Positions 22,098 through 33,732 of a stretch of DNA of 64,000 nt are shown here, one piece after another. Every line of letters starts with the position of its first letter. The first letter of the stretch is position 1. The DNA lies in NCBI GenBank assembly GCA_003255025.1, contig QANY01006295.1:262219-326218 (forward strand). Reading direction: 5' to 3'. The position numbers and the translations under genes are program-made. The stretch is from Datisca glomerata (lineage: Eukaryota > Streptophyta > Magnoliopsida > Cucurbitales > Datiscaceae). The notes beneath the pieces were generated by a model. That model saw nothing but the letters and a program-made list of their open reading frames with translations, did not search any database and was not told the origin of the DNA.

Positions 22098-23002
22098 CTA
22101 GGATGACAAATCATATTCCACTAAACAAGCTTCGAGTATAAGTAAATCATACTTACCTTTCTTTTTCAGCTTGAAGAAATACTTGTTACAATTTCTCTTC
22201 CAATGACCTTCAACCCCACAATGAAAACATTTTCCCTTGGACTTGATGTCGTTCTTGTTCTTCTTAAATTTCAACGATATCTTGACTTTCTTCCTTTTTT
22301 TGTTCTTACATTTGCCCTTACTATTGATCTTCTTCCTCTTCTTACTATTAACAACAACATAAGAATGCTTTTGCTTGACAACATTTGCCTCGCCTTTTTT
22401 GGTCATACTCTTATTGACTGACTCAAAAGTCTGCAGTTCATTCAATAATTGAGTCATGTTGAATTGTAACTTGTTCATAACATAGTAGGTGGTGAACGCA
22501 GAAAAGGCAGGTGTGAGCAATTTAAGTATAATGTTGACTTGAGTTCGTTCATCAATGGTAACCCCATGTACTTCTGCCTTATACATTATATTGATCATGT
22601 TCATGCCCAGAAGTACCTTTCTTCTTCTTAGTCGTCATGTAACTCCTAGTAGCCTCATGAAGATTTTGAGCAGACTTTTGCCCAAACATCACATGTACAG
22701 ATTCTATAATCTCATAGGCAGTTTTGATGCTCTCATGCTTAGTTCTTAGAACATCATTCATGCTCACAATCATGTAGCACTTCACTTTGTTGTTGGATTG
22801 AATCCAAACATCAAACTTGTCATTATCATTCTTAGGGGAATTGACATCTGGCTCCTTAGGATATTCTTTAGTAAGAACAAATGTATGGTTCTCACAAATT
22901 AGTATCAAGTTCAAATTTGATTTCCATCTTATGAAATTATCACCATTCAATTTTTTAAGTGCAAGCAAAACAGTACTATAGTTGTCTATGGTAGACATAA
23001 TA
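22098..23002 (-). pseudogene. copia C gag with zinc knuckle
   Basis: Two overlapping frames (22579-23079 and 22098-22604) cover gag. The likely start is MSTIDNYSTVLLALKKLNGD at about 23000, followed by an NFxRWK motif. The second frame ends with a lysine-rich region and a zinc knuckle, CFHCGVEGHWKRNC. The frames join by one frameshift near 22590. This is the best preserved ORF of the element. Confidence 0.85.
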
Positions 23003-23079
23003 ATAACTGAAAAATAAAACATACACAATTCAATATAATTGAAATAAATATAAAAAAGTAGAAAGTAAATGTAATGCAT

Positions 23080-24906
23080 GAATGCAATATATTAAGCATA
23101 TAAATTTAACATTTACTAATCCACGATAAGACAACCTAACAATTAATGTGTTGCCTTATGGTCAGTCAAATTAATCTTAGGATGTCTATGAGACATTTTC
23201 ATCCCTATTAATTAAAACTTAAAGTACCTCGTATTTTCTCTTTGAACAATAATGTATCGCTAATTTGGTCAAGTCATAATTATCTACTCAAAACTTAATC
23301 GTGACTTTGTGAGTGTAACTCATTATTTCAGATTTCATGATTTGATTTAAAATATGCTACCTTAGATTCAGTCAAAACTAAACTATAACATTCAGTCCTA
23401 TCTTCTTATGAAGTTCAACCTTGATATTGATACAACTCGAAATCTTCCTTAGGGGGATGAAAACAAAGCCATCTCGAGGCTCTCACAATGTTGTACTAAT
23501 AATGGAGACCATATGTTATATAGACATGTCAACCTTCTCTCACTCACTATTTTTCCTTCTCTCACTCACTATTTTAGGATAATATGTTTCTATTTAAACT
23601 AATAAATTAATTTCAAATTTATTACTAGTTAAAATAACCCTATGAATGTAAAATTATCAGTTAATCCAATCTAATTGATCTAAGTTCATTTAACATTTTA
23701 AAGAGCCTAAGTCAAAATTAAATGAACTTAAAACAACTAATTAATTACATTCATTAAACTTTAATAAAACTATTTTAATAAAGTTGGTTATCCTAAAGGT
23801 TACTATAACTTTTAGAGTGGTGTGATTACCAAGTTTTAACTAATTAAAACATAGCAATTTACATGCAATTGATTTATCAAAATAATTCATATAAACATAT
23901 TAGGAAAGTCCTAATCAATCATATTTCTACAAATGAGATGCATGATTAAATAAAACTATGTGGAGTTACATGTATGGCATGTGTTCAACTAATACATGGT
24001 CATGTTATCAATCAAATTAATAAATATTTATTTAACAATTAAATAATGATGAACCGAGTGACTATTGAGTATTTTTAAATCACAACCTTTAAAAAATAGA
24101 AATAATTACAAAGTGGACTTCAAGAATACAGGTTTTCAAAATAACTCATTCTCCACCAGATGTCCCTCTTCATAATCTTCAAGCTTTGAACTAAACTCTT
24201 GTAATTAAAATAAATTAGTTTTACTAATTAAATAATCTCTATAATATCTTTTAAAATTATTGAATTTGATTGGTCAAAAAATAATTTAATAACTTGTCAA
24301 ACTTGGGTCAAACCCAATCAGTCAATTAATTTTTATTTTCATAAAATTAAAATTAATAAATAATTTTAAAATTTAAAAGATAAAAGATAGAGATAAAGTT
24401 TTCGTAAAACATTGCAGGGATATGGTAACACAGTATCAGAGTTTCTACGAAACTTCCCTGGTAGTAACAACAATTACCACCGACGATAGGACTCTCCGAC
24501 CGCCGCCGGTGACCATCACGACAACGTCAATATTTCCGACGGCGTTTCCATCGCTGGACCATTGGCGGCACTAGCGCCGGATATCCAATTTCTAGTGCCG
24601 ACGCTGAAATTCGTTAGGAATCCCTAATTATTTTTTTTCTTCCTCGTTCCTCTCGTGCATTCTTTATCTTCTCGCGATCGGAATTATTATAATATGATAA
24701 TCAAAATAAAATTACAAAGCATTTTGTGCCGTACACAAGACCTAAGGAAAAATAAAAGAACAAAGTCTAAATCCATAGTCACCATACAATTAACGATTCA
24801 TCATTAAACCATACATTAAAAAATCATTCATTCATTCATACATATCAAAATATATTATGAACAATGAAAGAACATCCACACAATATTTAATATATAAATA
24901 TATAAT
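23080..24906. other. Leader of copia C between PBS and gag
   Basis: This untranslated leader is about 1.9 kb and AT-rich, with a GC-rich island at 24480-24620 (ccgccgccggtgacc and similar). A copy of the sequence ggtaacacagtatcagag at about 24425 resembles a second tRNA-Met-type PBS in plus orientation. No ORF is supported. Confidence 0.55.
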
Positions 24907-24922
24907 GACCATTTTGATACCA
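24907..24922 (-). promoter_or_regulatory. Primer binding site of copia C (initiator tRNA-Met type)
   Basis: In element sense TGGTATCAAAATGG follows the 5' LTR after two bases. TGGTATCA is the standard complement to the 3' end of plant initiator tRNA-Met in copia elements. The remaining positions have drifted. Confidence 0.8.
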
Positions 24923-24924
24923 GT

Positions 24925-26114
24925 TGTTGGAAACACGGCGCTCGCGTGACGGAAGCATGGGGCTTTTAAAAAATAATTAAAACTGAATCTTTTTCAATAA
25001 AACAAAAACAAACGCGGTGCTACAGTTCCAAAATAAAATATATTATTGAAAACTTTTTTTCAACCAGATCCATTATATATTTATATATTAAATCAAAGAC
25101 ATACATGGATATAGAATATATACCTCTTGTAGTCCAATCAAACGACCTTGCAATACTACGATCTTGTTATCCCACGAACGACAGACTTTGAGATCCACAC
25201 CATAATCTTCCAAGTCAATCCTCAAAGACACAAGGACGTGTGTGGGCACGTAGAATATATCAAGAATAATTTCTTATCTCCAAATGTACTCAACACATGA
25301 GATCTATAGATTTAGAAGACGGACTATTTTTTGTGAGACAAAAATTTGTGAGCAAAAAAAATTATTAACTCACAGGGCTTTAGATTAACTATTTAATCTC
25401 ATAGAGTACCATTAATTCACTAGAAAATGACTAATTTATAATGAAATTATAAATTTAAGCTCAATAACCATTCAATTCTAGAATTAACACTTAATAAAAT
25501 CAATATACGATCTGTTAGGAAAGCTTGAATTCTAAATCTTATAAGATCATGTTCCCAGCCACTCATATCACTGAATCTCCAAAGAAAAAGTCACTAGCTT
25601 GTTTTACAAATAAACATTAACGAGTGAATCATAAGATTCAATAATCATGCATAAGATTCATGACTACTCAAGCTTCAGATTGATCTAAATATGATCATAA
25701 AAAATTGATGTGTATTAATTTTTTTTATAAACGGTAAGTTAATAAAGATGTTAATCCACATTAGTCGTGTCGTATATAAGCTTATTATATAAAGTATATT
25801 TATTAAGATGTCTATCCACATCAATGATCCAGATCTAGATCACATACATTTATAATGCTTAATGAACTGTACTAGCAACCATTAATCAAATATTACATAT
25901 TTTAATATGTTGCTGACAATTTCATTCATTATCTATGATCTTAATCCTCTCGTACTTATACAAGATCATAATCTCATTAATGAATATAGAATTTTCAGAT
26001 ATTTATACAAATTATTCAACAATAATTTAAAAGAACAATTATAAGTAAATGTAATTCCATTAAATTTCATATTAAAATGTCAAAACACATGCTTTGAGGG
26101 CACTGCACCTAGCA
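24925..26114 (-). repeat. 5' LTR of copia C (1190 bp, internally deleted)
   Basis: This LTR is homologous to 17026-19310. It starts TGTTGGAAACAC on the plus strand and ends cacctagca. It lacks the central 1.1 kb. The junction lies near 25408, where LTR text jumps from ctcatagagt to ttaattcactag. Identical blocks on both sides show it was once the same LTR. Confidence 0.88.
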
Positions 26115-26119
26115 ACCGC

Positions 26120-26335
26120 TTCATGTGCATGCTGAGTCGTTCAACCATATTATGGACTTCGTGATAGTTAATGCGCTATCACCATACAACGCCATATTGG
26201 GGAGGACCTGGATCCATAAGATGAAAGTTGTCCCTTCCACATACTACTAGACACTGAAGTATTTATCATCATAGGGTGTTCGAACTATAAAGGAAGACCA
26301 AGCTGCAGTCCACTGTTGAGACACCATGGGTCACA
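26120..26335 (+). pseudogene. gypsy B protease, downstream half
   Basis: Directly after the copia insertion the frame reads MDFVIVNALSPYNAILGRTW then IHKMKVVPST, the conserved end of plant gypsy protease. At about 26280-26335 it passes directly into the middle of RT. The protease-RT linker and the RT N-terminus are therefore missing by an internal deletion. Confidence 0.85.
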
Positions 26336-26900
26336 AACTCCTCAGCTTCATCGATGCATACTCTAGATACAATCAGGTGAAAATGTTCCAATCCGATCAC
26401 CAACTTTGACATATTTTGCTATACTGTTATGCCTTTCAGTTTGAAAAATGTAGGGGCAACATATCAAAGATTAGTCATTAAGATCTTTAAAAAGTAAATA
26501 GACATACAATGGAAGTGTATGTGGATGACATATTCTGGTAAAAGAAGAGAGGAGAATGGCCCACATCCATATCTGAAGGAAGTGTTTCAACCCCTATAGA
26601 AGAGAAACATGAAGCTCACCCCTAAGAAATGCACCTTCAGAGTAGTAGTGATAAAGTTCTTGTGACACATCATCAATCACAAATGAATTGAAGTCAACCT
26701 CAATCAAGTTAAGGCAATTATGGATATTAATTCACCACGAACGAAGAAGGAAATTCAGAGTTTAACGGGACAGTTAACCACATTGAACAGATTTTTAACG
26801 AGATTAACAAACTGATGCATACTATTTTTCATGAAATTAAGAAAAAAAATTTGGTCAACAGTGAGATGACAAATGTGAGGAAGCATTATAGAAACTTAAG
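26336..26900 (+). pseudogene. gypsy B reverse transcriptase remnant (N-terminus deleted)
   Basis: It begins at LLSFIDAYSRYNQVKM (about 26337), then PFSLKNVGATYQRLV near 26425. An intact YVDD box is encoded at 26518-26529, followed by MKLTPKKCTFRV and KKEIQSLTGQLTTLNRF. The fingers region before motif A is absent. Stops and frameshifts are frequent. Confidence 0.85.
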
Positions 26901-26929
26901 TAGTATCTAGCATCTCCTCTGCTATTGTC

Positions 26930-27880
26930 AAAGTCGTTACCAGAGTAAGACCTTTTCCTGTGTCTCGCGGTCTCACAAACAACGATCAGTGAGTCATTGG
27001 TCATGTCTGACAACATATAGTAGAAGCCGGTCTACTTTGTCAGCAAATGTCTCGTAGCTGCAAAAATAAGATACTAAAGGATAGATAAGCTAGTACTCAC
27101 CTTAATCTTTGTCACCAGGAAATTGAGGCATTATTTTCAAGCACACACCATCATTATGATAACAGAATTCCCTATAAAAAGTCTTTTGCATTCTCCAGAA
27201 ATGACTGGAAGGCTCGTCAAAAGTGCAGTTGAACTTGGAGGATACAATATCTATTATGTTCTACGAACTACCATCAAGGTTCAAGTTCAGGTATACTTCA
27301 ACATCGAACTAACTTATAAGGATGGGTAACCTCATTCGATCATTGTAGAGTCTGAAGGAGAAATTTGGACCCTATATGTTGATGGAGCTTCCAATCATTG
27401 GGGCGCGAGAGTGGGATTAGTCATCCAGGCTCCATGGCGAGACATTCGAGCAAGTTGTTGTCTTTCAATTTTAGAACATCCAATGAAGAAGCCGAATATG
27501 AAGCGTTATTGGTCGGGCTCCGTCTAGTCCATGGATTAAGGGTAACGATTGTTAAAAAATATTTATTTGATGTTAATTGCTAACCAAGTTTCAGGAAAAT
27601 ACAACGCCAAAAATACTAGTATGGCGGAATGTTTGCAGCGTACAGAGGAGATGTTACATTTATTTAAAATGTATAAAGTTACACAGATACCAAGGGTGAC
27701 AGATTTATGAGCAAACTCTCTTGCCATCTTGGGATCTTTAGTACAACTCCCCTACAAAAGGAGTGTTTCCGTCGAGTATAGAAGCGAATCCAGCATCAAA
27801 ATTCTCGTACAAATGTTGAGATAATGACGGAAAATCACATACAAGACTGGCAGGAAACTATCATCCGTTATCTCCTTAAT
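26930..27880 (+). pseudogene. gypsy B RT connection and RNase H remnant
   Basis: The ORF 27123-27329 reads HYFQAHTIIMITEFPIKSLL then GRLVKSAVELGGYNIYYV, the tether before RNase H. WTLYVDGASNHWGARVGLVI (about 27366) is RNase H motif 1 with its Asp. The Glu-containing EEAEYEALLVGLRLVHGLRV follows at about 27486. Linked frames continue to about 27880. Confidence 0.85.
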
Positions 27881-29883
27881 GGAGATCTTCCAAACCACAA
27901 GATGGACGCCCGAAAAATTCAACAATGAAGTGCGATATATACTTTGATAGAAGGAAGATTGTATCGCAGGTCTTTTTTCAGGCCATATTTCAAATGCCTC
28001 ACACCAACAAAAGTGGAATATGTGCCATTTAGGGCTCGTTTGACAGTCAAGATAATACTGGATAGTACTGTTCTAAATCTGTTGGACTGTACTGTACTGG
28101 ATAACATAACACTGTTTAGTGTTTGGTGTTATATTAGTTAAAAAACTATAACACTCATACATACAATGTTTGACACGTTATAATACTAGATTATAAAACT
28201 GTTTGTCATGATTTGATCCGCAAAAGCCTATTTGAAATTCATTAACATGTTATTTTATATTTTTAACTATAAAATAAATTATCTAATTCATGCTACCTAT
28301 TTTTGACTGAAAATGCAAATTTAATTATACCTGTAAACTTTAAGATAATGATAATTTATAATTATAAACATTGAAATTAGAAAAAAATTATTGAATTTTT
28401 AATACACAAAATAAGTCATTTTAAATATATAAATAATTACTAAACCACTCATATGATTGAGAGACTCTAAAAATTTAGAAAAAAAATGAAGAAAAGATAG
28501 TAAATGACTTTGAAAATTGGTAAAATTAAGTCATAAGTAACTAATTTTACACTTTTTAAAAATTCATAAATTATTTTTGTTAGTGAGTGAAGTTCCTATA
28601 AGATATAAATTAAAAAAATCATTTTAATAAAAAAATTTATTTAAGATATAAATTATAAAACAGCTTTGTTTTTCTTAGTCCGGTGTAGTCTCCCCTAAAA
28701 GGAGGGGACTAAATTATCTTATATGGGTGGAACTAAAGAGTCCCACCGTATTAACTAGTAAGGGCTCTATATTTTTGTCAAACGTCTGACAATAGTAAAA
28801 TAACATTGTCCTGCTTTTAGTATTGTACAGTACGGACTACCAAACAAGCCCTTAAAGTGCATGAAGGGATATATGAAAATCATGTAGGTGGAAGATCCTT
28901 AGCAAGCAAACTACTGAACGAAGGGTATTAAAGGTCGAAGATGCACATAGAATCAATACCGTTCGTCAAGAAGTATGATAAATTTCAACGACATGCCCTC
29001 ATTCCTAAAATGGCCCTGGAAGAGTTGAAAACGCTAATAAGTCCATGACTGTTCATGTAGTGGGAATTGATATAATGGGATCACTCTCAATAGCTCCCAT
29101 ACAGAAGAATTCTTGCTCATTGCGATAAATTATTTCATTAAGTGGATTGAAGTGGAAGCCTTAACTACAGTACGAGAAGAAGAGGTAAAGTAGTTTAATT
29201 GAAAAATATTGTATGCAGATACGATTCCCAGAATGTCAGTCTCTGACAATGAACTTCAGTTTACGGGAAGTCAAGTAAAAGATTTTTGTAAAGGTCTCTA
29301 AATAAAGAACAGACTGTCGACGCCCTGCTACCCCCAAGGAAATGGACAAGCAGAAAGATCAAATAGAACGGTACTTGACGATTTGAAGAAATGACTAGAA
29401 TCCACCAAGGGAAGATGGGTTAAAGAATTTCCTTCAATTCTTTGGGTCTATAGAACCACTCCCTAGGAACCTATAGGAGAAAGGCCTTTCACTCTTGCTT
29501 ACGGAGTTGAGGTTTTCATACCAGCTGAAATTGGTTGCCCAACAGTAAAGTCTAGTGCCAGAAAAATGTCAAATGTAGAACGAATGGTAGAGGGTTTTGA
29601 TCTATTAGAAGAAAAACGAGAAACAATACTAATCAGGTTGTTGGCTTACAATCATAAAAGAATAATATACTTTCAGAAAAGGGTAAGGAAGTGACAATAT
29701 CATGTCGAGTATCTTGTGCTAAAAAAGATATTCCAGGCGAATGAACAAAAGTGGGCCATAACTGGGATGCTGTTCATCATCAAAGAAATTTGAGGAAACA
29801 TATATTACCATCTGATGACCAATGAGGGCAACGAATTACCTAAACCATGGAATGCTCTTCATTTGCGTAAATATCATGTATAA
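27881..29883 (+). pseudogene. gypsy B integrase, split by a MITE
   Basis: The zinc-binding start (LYRRSFFRPYFKCLTP, about 27960) is cut at 28031. It resumes at 28855 with KVHEGIYENHVGGRSLASKL. The core has [46 protein letters not shown] and WVYRTTP. The C-terminal PWNALHLRKYHV ends at 29881, and this closing motif is typical of Tat-type elements. Internal stops are present. Confidence 0.88.
28032..28851. mobile_element. PIF/Harbinger (Tourist)-like MITE, 820 bp
   Basis: The left end GGGCTCGTTTGACAGTC and the reverse complement of the right end (GGGCTTGTTTGGTAGTC) form the inverted ends. Inside them, tactggatagtactg pairs partly with cagtattgtacagtac-type text. The flanks are TTA on both sides (28029-28031 and 28852-28854), the target preference of PIF/Harbinger. 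The interior is AT-rich without transposase. Integrase homology of gypsy B continues on both sides. Confidence 0.85.
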
Positions 29884-29997
29884 CCCTTCCCTATTTTATA
29901 ATGAAAATTACTCTATCTCGTGGGTTTTTTGGTTAAGGGTTTTTCACGTAAAAACTCGTGTCAACCTTCTTTCTTTTCAAGCTTGGAATAACCGTCC

Positions 29998-30378
29998 TTG
30001 AGCTTTGCAAAAAACTTAAGTCTTTTGGAATGGGTGTCCAACAGACATCCATTCTTAGAAGAAAATCAAAGGGCCTATAAGTTTCTTAATAAGCTTAAAT
30101 CTTTGGGAACGATTGTCCAGCAGACATCACTTCTCAGAAGGAAACCAAAAGGGTCATTGAACTTTGCAAAAAGCTTAAACCCTTAGGAATAGATATCTAG
30201 CGGACGTCAATTCTCAAAAGGAAACCAAAGGATCATTGAGCTTTGTAAAAAGTTTAAGTCATTGGGAACGAATGTCCAGCGAACATCGGATCTCAAAAGG
30301 AAGCCCATTGGCCCCTAAACTTTGCAAAAACCTTAAGTCCTTAGGAACGGATGTCCAGCGGACATCAATTCTCAGAAA
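29998..30378. repeat. Tandem array, about 79 bp x 5, downstream of gypsy B integrase
   Basis: Copies start at about 29998, 30076, 30157, 30236 and 30315. The shared core is gtccagcggacatc-like text followed by ttctcaaaaggaaacc. Minisatellites between integrase and 3' LTR are known in Tat/Ogre elements. Confidence 0.88.
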
Positions 30379-30819
30379 AGAAAAATGCTTAAGTGATTCA
30401 TAATGGAAATGCTCGGGAATATCCTTGGCAGAGAAAACAAGAAATTCTCAAGTGTTTAACAAATGGCAAAAATAAAGATGCTCTTTGAAACGACTAAGCG
30501 GATGATCTAATAAGAACTTGGGCAAAATGGAGCCATGCAGATTCCATTGATGCTCTGAAATGAATATTAAAGTCCATTGCTTAGAATCTCTTGAAGAGAG
30601 ATTAGTTCTTAATTTTAGATAGAAAATCACAAGTACGGAGCAACAGATTTTAGACTGAATCCGTCAAGAAAATGAGACACTATGAATAACTAAAAGGAAA
30701 TTCTTTTCATTAATGGAAGAGAAAATTACAATGAAAAGAATAAATAGATGCAAGGAAAAGAAAAAAAAAAGCACAAGGAAAGAAGAAAAGTAAAAGAAAT
30801 GACAAAAGAACTATTCATC

Positions 30820-32760
30820 AATTGGGATATGATATTGTTGGACAGTGGGAGGGACAACTATCAAGGCATCTGTTATGGCTTCAGCTGGAGGGCAACGATC
30901 AGAGCTTCCATTGTGGCTTTACTAGGAGGAATCATTGCGCTAGCAGGAGGAGTAGGGGCTTCCTCAATAAGAGCCTGCCGAGGTAGAGTCTGATGCGTAG
31001 CATCACGATAACCAAGATTGTAGACTTCATCTTCCATTAAGTTGAACTCAGCCTGGCAAAACTTAGCAGCTTCTTGCTATTTCTCCTTTAAGGCAAGCTC
31101 TTTCTCCGTTGCAGCGTTCTTCATGTCCTCAGTAAGCTTGAGAACTTCAATCCGAAGAGATCAATCTCTCCCGCTTGCCTCTCGGAAGTTGAGCACAGCT
31201 CCATTTCAGTCCTCCTCATCACCACAATCTCTTCTTGTTTAGCCTCGACATCCATTTGCTTAGCCTCTAATTCCACCTAAAGCTCCACTTTGTGAGCCCT
31301 AGCATCTTCTTGCTCTCGAAAGTACACCTCTACAACGGCCTCAACATGTGTAATGTACTCCACGAGCGAGTTATAACGCATGATGACCTACACAAGAGAG
31401 GAAGTGAACCAGAAGTAACTTGAAAAATAATTGAAGTATAAGATAAAGGAAAGAAACTTTTTACCTTAGCAAGGTCATGACTCATCGTAGCCTAAACGGC
31501 TCAAATTTAAGTCCGTTTGAGGACATATGAGTGGCATCCAAAAATGATCCCACGAATCATGATGTGATACACTAATGGATCCTCTAGAAAGATGACGGAG
31601 GAGGAGATTTGTGGAGTCTCCATGAACTTGGGGATCCACCGAGAGATTTCTCCTGTCACCCATTTCGTAATGGGTGAAGTCCTCAGAGCCAGGGGTGAAG
31701 CATGACGACCAGCGAGAACAACATATGATAGGATAATTATAGGGGAAGGAGGACGATAAAAAGAAGGGCAGTCAACGGATTTACCTCATGTGGAGCGGAA
31801 GGAGGAGTAGATCGAGAAGATGAAGGATCCTCCGTCTATTGACGGATGTTCCTCCCACTGGAACCACTCACCATAGAGTGAAGCCTCCTCATTTGTTCTT
31901 AACGATTGATTAAAATGGTACCACTATTAGTTGAGTCCTCTAAACTTTCCTTAAAACCTTCACCAACAGTAGCTTCCTCGCGAGTTGGTGAATCAACTAA
32001 AATGAAACGGGGGATGAGTATCACAACAGGGATGATAAGTGCAGGCTAAAAAATTGCCCTCCTAGATGGATCCAAGCGGCGACTACCCTCACAGTGTTAT
32101 CCTTGTTGAAGAAAGGCTTCCTGTTGCACCATTTATGCGCAAAAATCATATGAAATTAAAAATTACATGACAGAAAGAAAATATACACAAAATAAAGGGA
32201 GAACGGGGCTCAGGCAGAGACATTTACTGAAGGTTCCCCAGACCCGAGGAACTATCCAGTGGCCCTCACTTCCCCATTCTCTCCTGATCAGAAGAACATC
32301 ACGCTCTCATCCTTTTATCTCCTTTTGGAAGGTTCCTAATCAACCACCCCTTATTATTGTTTCTAGGGAAAACTTAGTAGTTGCCCCTTATAGATTTGAC
32401 CAAATAAGTCATCCTAAACTCGATAAAGCCTAAATTTAAATCGAACAGTCTGTTCATGGACTCGAAACATAGTGAAACTTTATGGGTGTTGGGTTTAAAT
32501 TACGATGTGGCAAGATTCTAATGGTAAAAGAATTTTTGGAATAAAGGCTACATAAGAAACCTAAATCCTAGAGCTATGTACATTGGGTGAAATGTGGTTT
32601 TCGCGAGAGGCCTGCAGGGCGTGAACATGGCTATTTCTCCCCCTAAAGTATAGTGGAGACCATTTGGGAAAGGCTGGGCGTAAACTCTCATAAACTTGTT
32701 AAATTCACTAGGGTTTTTGACTCTAGGAATGGAAGGAGAGAAGAGAGACTCGGTCATAGT
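30820..32760 (-). pseudogene. Antisense accessory ORF of gypsy B (resembles PF04195, putative gypsy-type transposon)
   Basis: The minus strand, starting at about 32755 with MTESLFSPSIPRVKNPSEFN, continues KFMRVYAQPFPNGLHYTLGG and later LAT/KPNTHKVSLCFESMNRLF. This order resembles the plant family annotated as a putative gypsy-type transposon protein (PF04195). The far end (about 31180-30990) is a coiled coil, EVLKLTEDMKNAATEKELAL, followed by KFCQAELNLMEDEVYNLGYR. It is broken by many stops and frameshifts. Its function is unknown. It runs opposite to gag-pol, so it would need its own promoter. Confidence 0.55.
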
Positions 32761-33202
32761 TGAAATCAAGCAAGAGAAGAAGATGAAGAAGAAACTTATG
32801 GGAAGACGAGAATGTAGTGGCCAAGTAGTGGAACAATTGACGTATTTATATGCGTGGATATGAACTTGGAATATGAAGAGACACGGCTTGTGGACGTGAA
32901 CCAAAATTAAAATGAGATCAGAACAGACACGACGTGTGACTGATATGTGTCAGGGCGCGTGAAAAACATCTCTTAGAAAACATAATGACACATTCAACCT
33001 GGATCGCGTGAAAGGCATGAAAAAGTGTGGGTAATCATAACGGGCAATTGAAAATCTAGAATTAACAATCATGGGAAGCGAATGGTTAGGGAAGCCCTTC
33101 GAGAAGTGTGAACAGGTGACAAAATAGCCCCAATAATAGAAAAATAAAACGTATTAGTAAGTGAAAATGAACATGTAAGGAGAAGTGACAACTGCTAAAC
33201 AG

Positions 33203-33732
33203 TTGAAAAGACAAAAGTCATGATTGATTAAACCATGCATTTTACAAGTATCAAGGGCAATGATGGCGCCGTTTTCACTCGGATAATTGTGAGCATTAAA
33301 TGTTGAATCCGCATCATCATGATAATAGTGAGCATTAAATGTTGAAGAATAATTATACACCGACTAAGTTATTTATTAAGTTTTTATTGACCAAGTTATG
33401 TGAGCATTTATAAGTTGTTTTAAAATAATGAGTGTGACACAACACTTGATGCACTTAAAATTTAGCCTTGAAAAGACAAAAGTCATGATTGATTAAACCA
33501 TGCATTGTACAAGTATCAAGGGCAATGATGGCGCCGTTTTCACTCGGATAATTGTGAGCATTAAATGTTGAATCTGCATCATCATGATAATAGTGAGCAT
33601 TAAATGTTGAAGAATAATTTATACACCGACTAAGTTATTTATTAAGTTTTTGTTGACCAAGTTATGTGAGCATTTATAAGTTGTTTTAAAATAATGAGTG
33701 TGACACAACACTTGATCACTTAAAATTTAGCC
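33203..33732. repeat. 265-bp tandem duplication
   Basis: Copy 1 is 33203-33467 and copy 2 is 33468-33732, nearly identical (a few substitutions and single-base indels). Each copy also contains the internal repeat gtgagcattaaatgttgaa. The near identity indicates a recent event compared with the decayed surroundings. Confidence 0.92.

Larger units (their letters stand above)
17026..26114 (-). mobile_element. Ty1/copia element C, full-length, inserted antisense in gypsy B
   Basis: It has two LTRs (17026-19310 and 24925-26114), a PBS and a PPT, with gag, protease, integrase, RT and RNase H on the minus strand. Flanking pentamers are atcgc (17021-17025) and accgc (26115-26119), a 4/5 target duplication. 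The host gypsy protease frame resumes right after it. The outer left terminus reads CA where TG is expected. All ORFs are broken. Confidence 0.92.
14943..33200 (+). mobile_element. Tat-like Ty3/gypsy element B, nested and degenerate
   Basis: Plus-strand pieces of gag, protease, RT, RNase H and integrase are spread over 15 kb because a copia element (17026-26114) and a MITE (28032-28851) are inserted. After integrase come a 79-bp tandem array and an antisense ORF, an arrangement known from Tat/Ogre-type plant gypsy elements. A leader with a TATA box lies at 14943-15290. I could not find a matching 3' LTR, so both outer limits are uncertain. Confidence 0.8.

Noticed and set aside
14943..33732. 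Pairing 14943-15290 with 33203-33732 as LTRs of gypsy B
   Set aside because: I could not align the two regions. The right region is a local tandem duplication without a TATA box.
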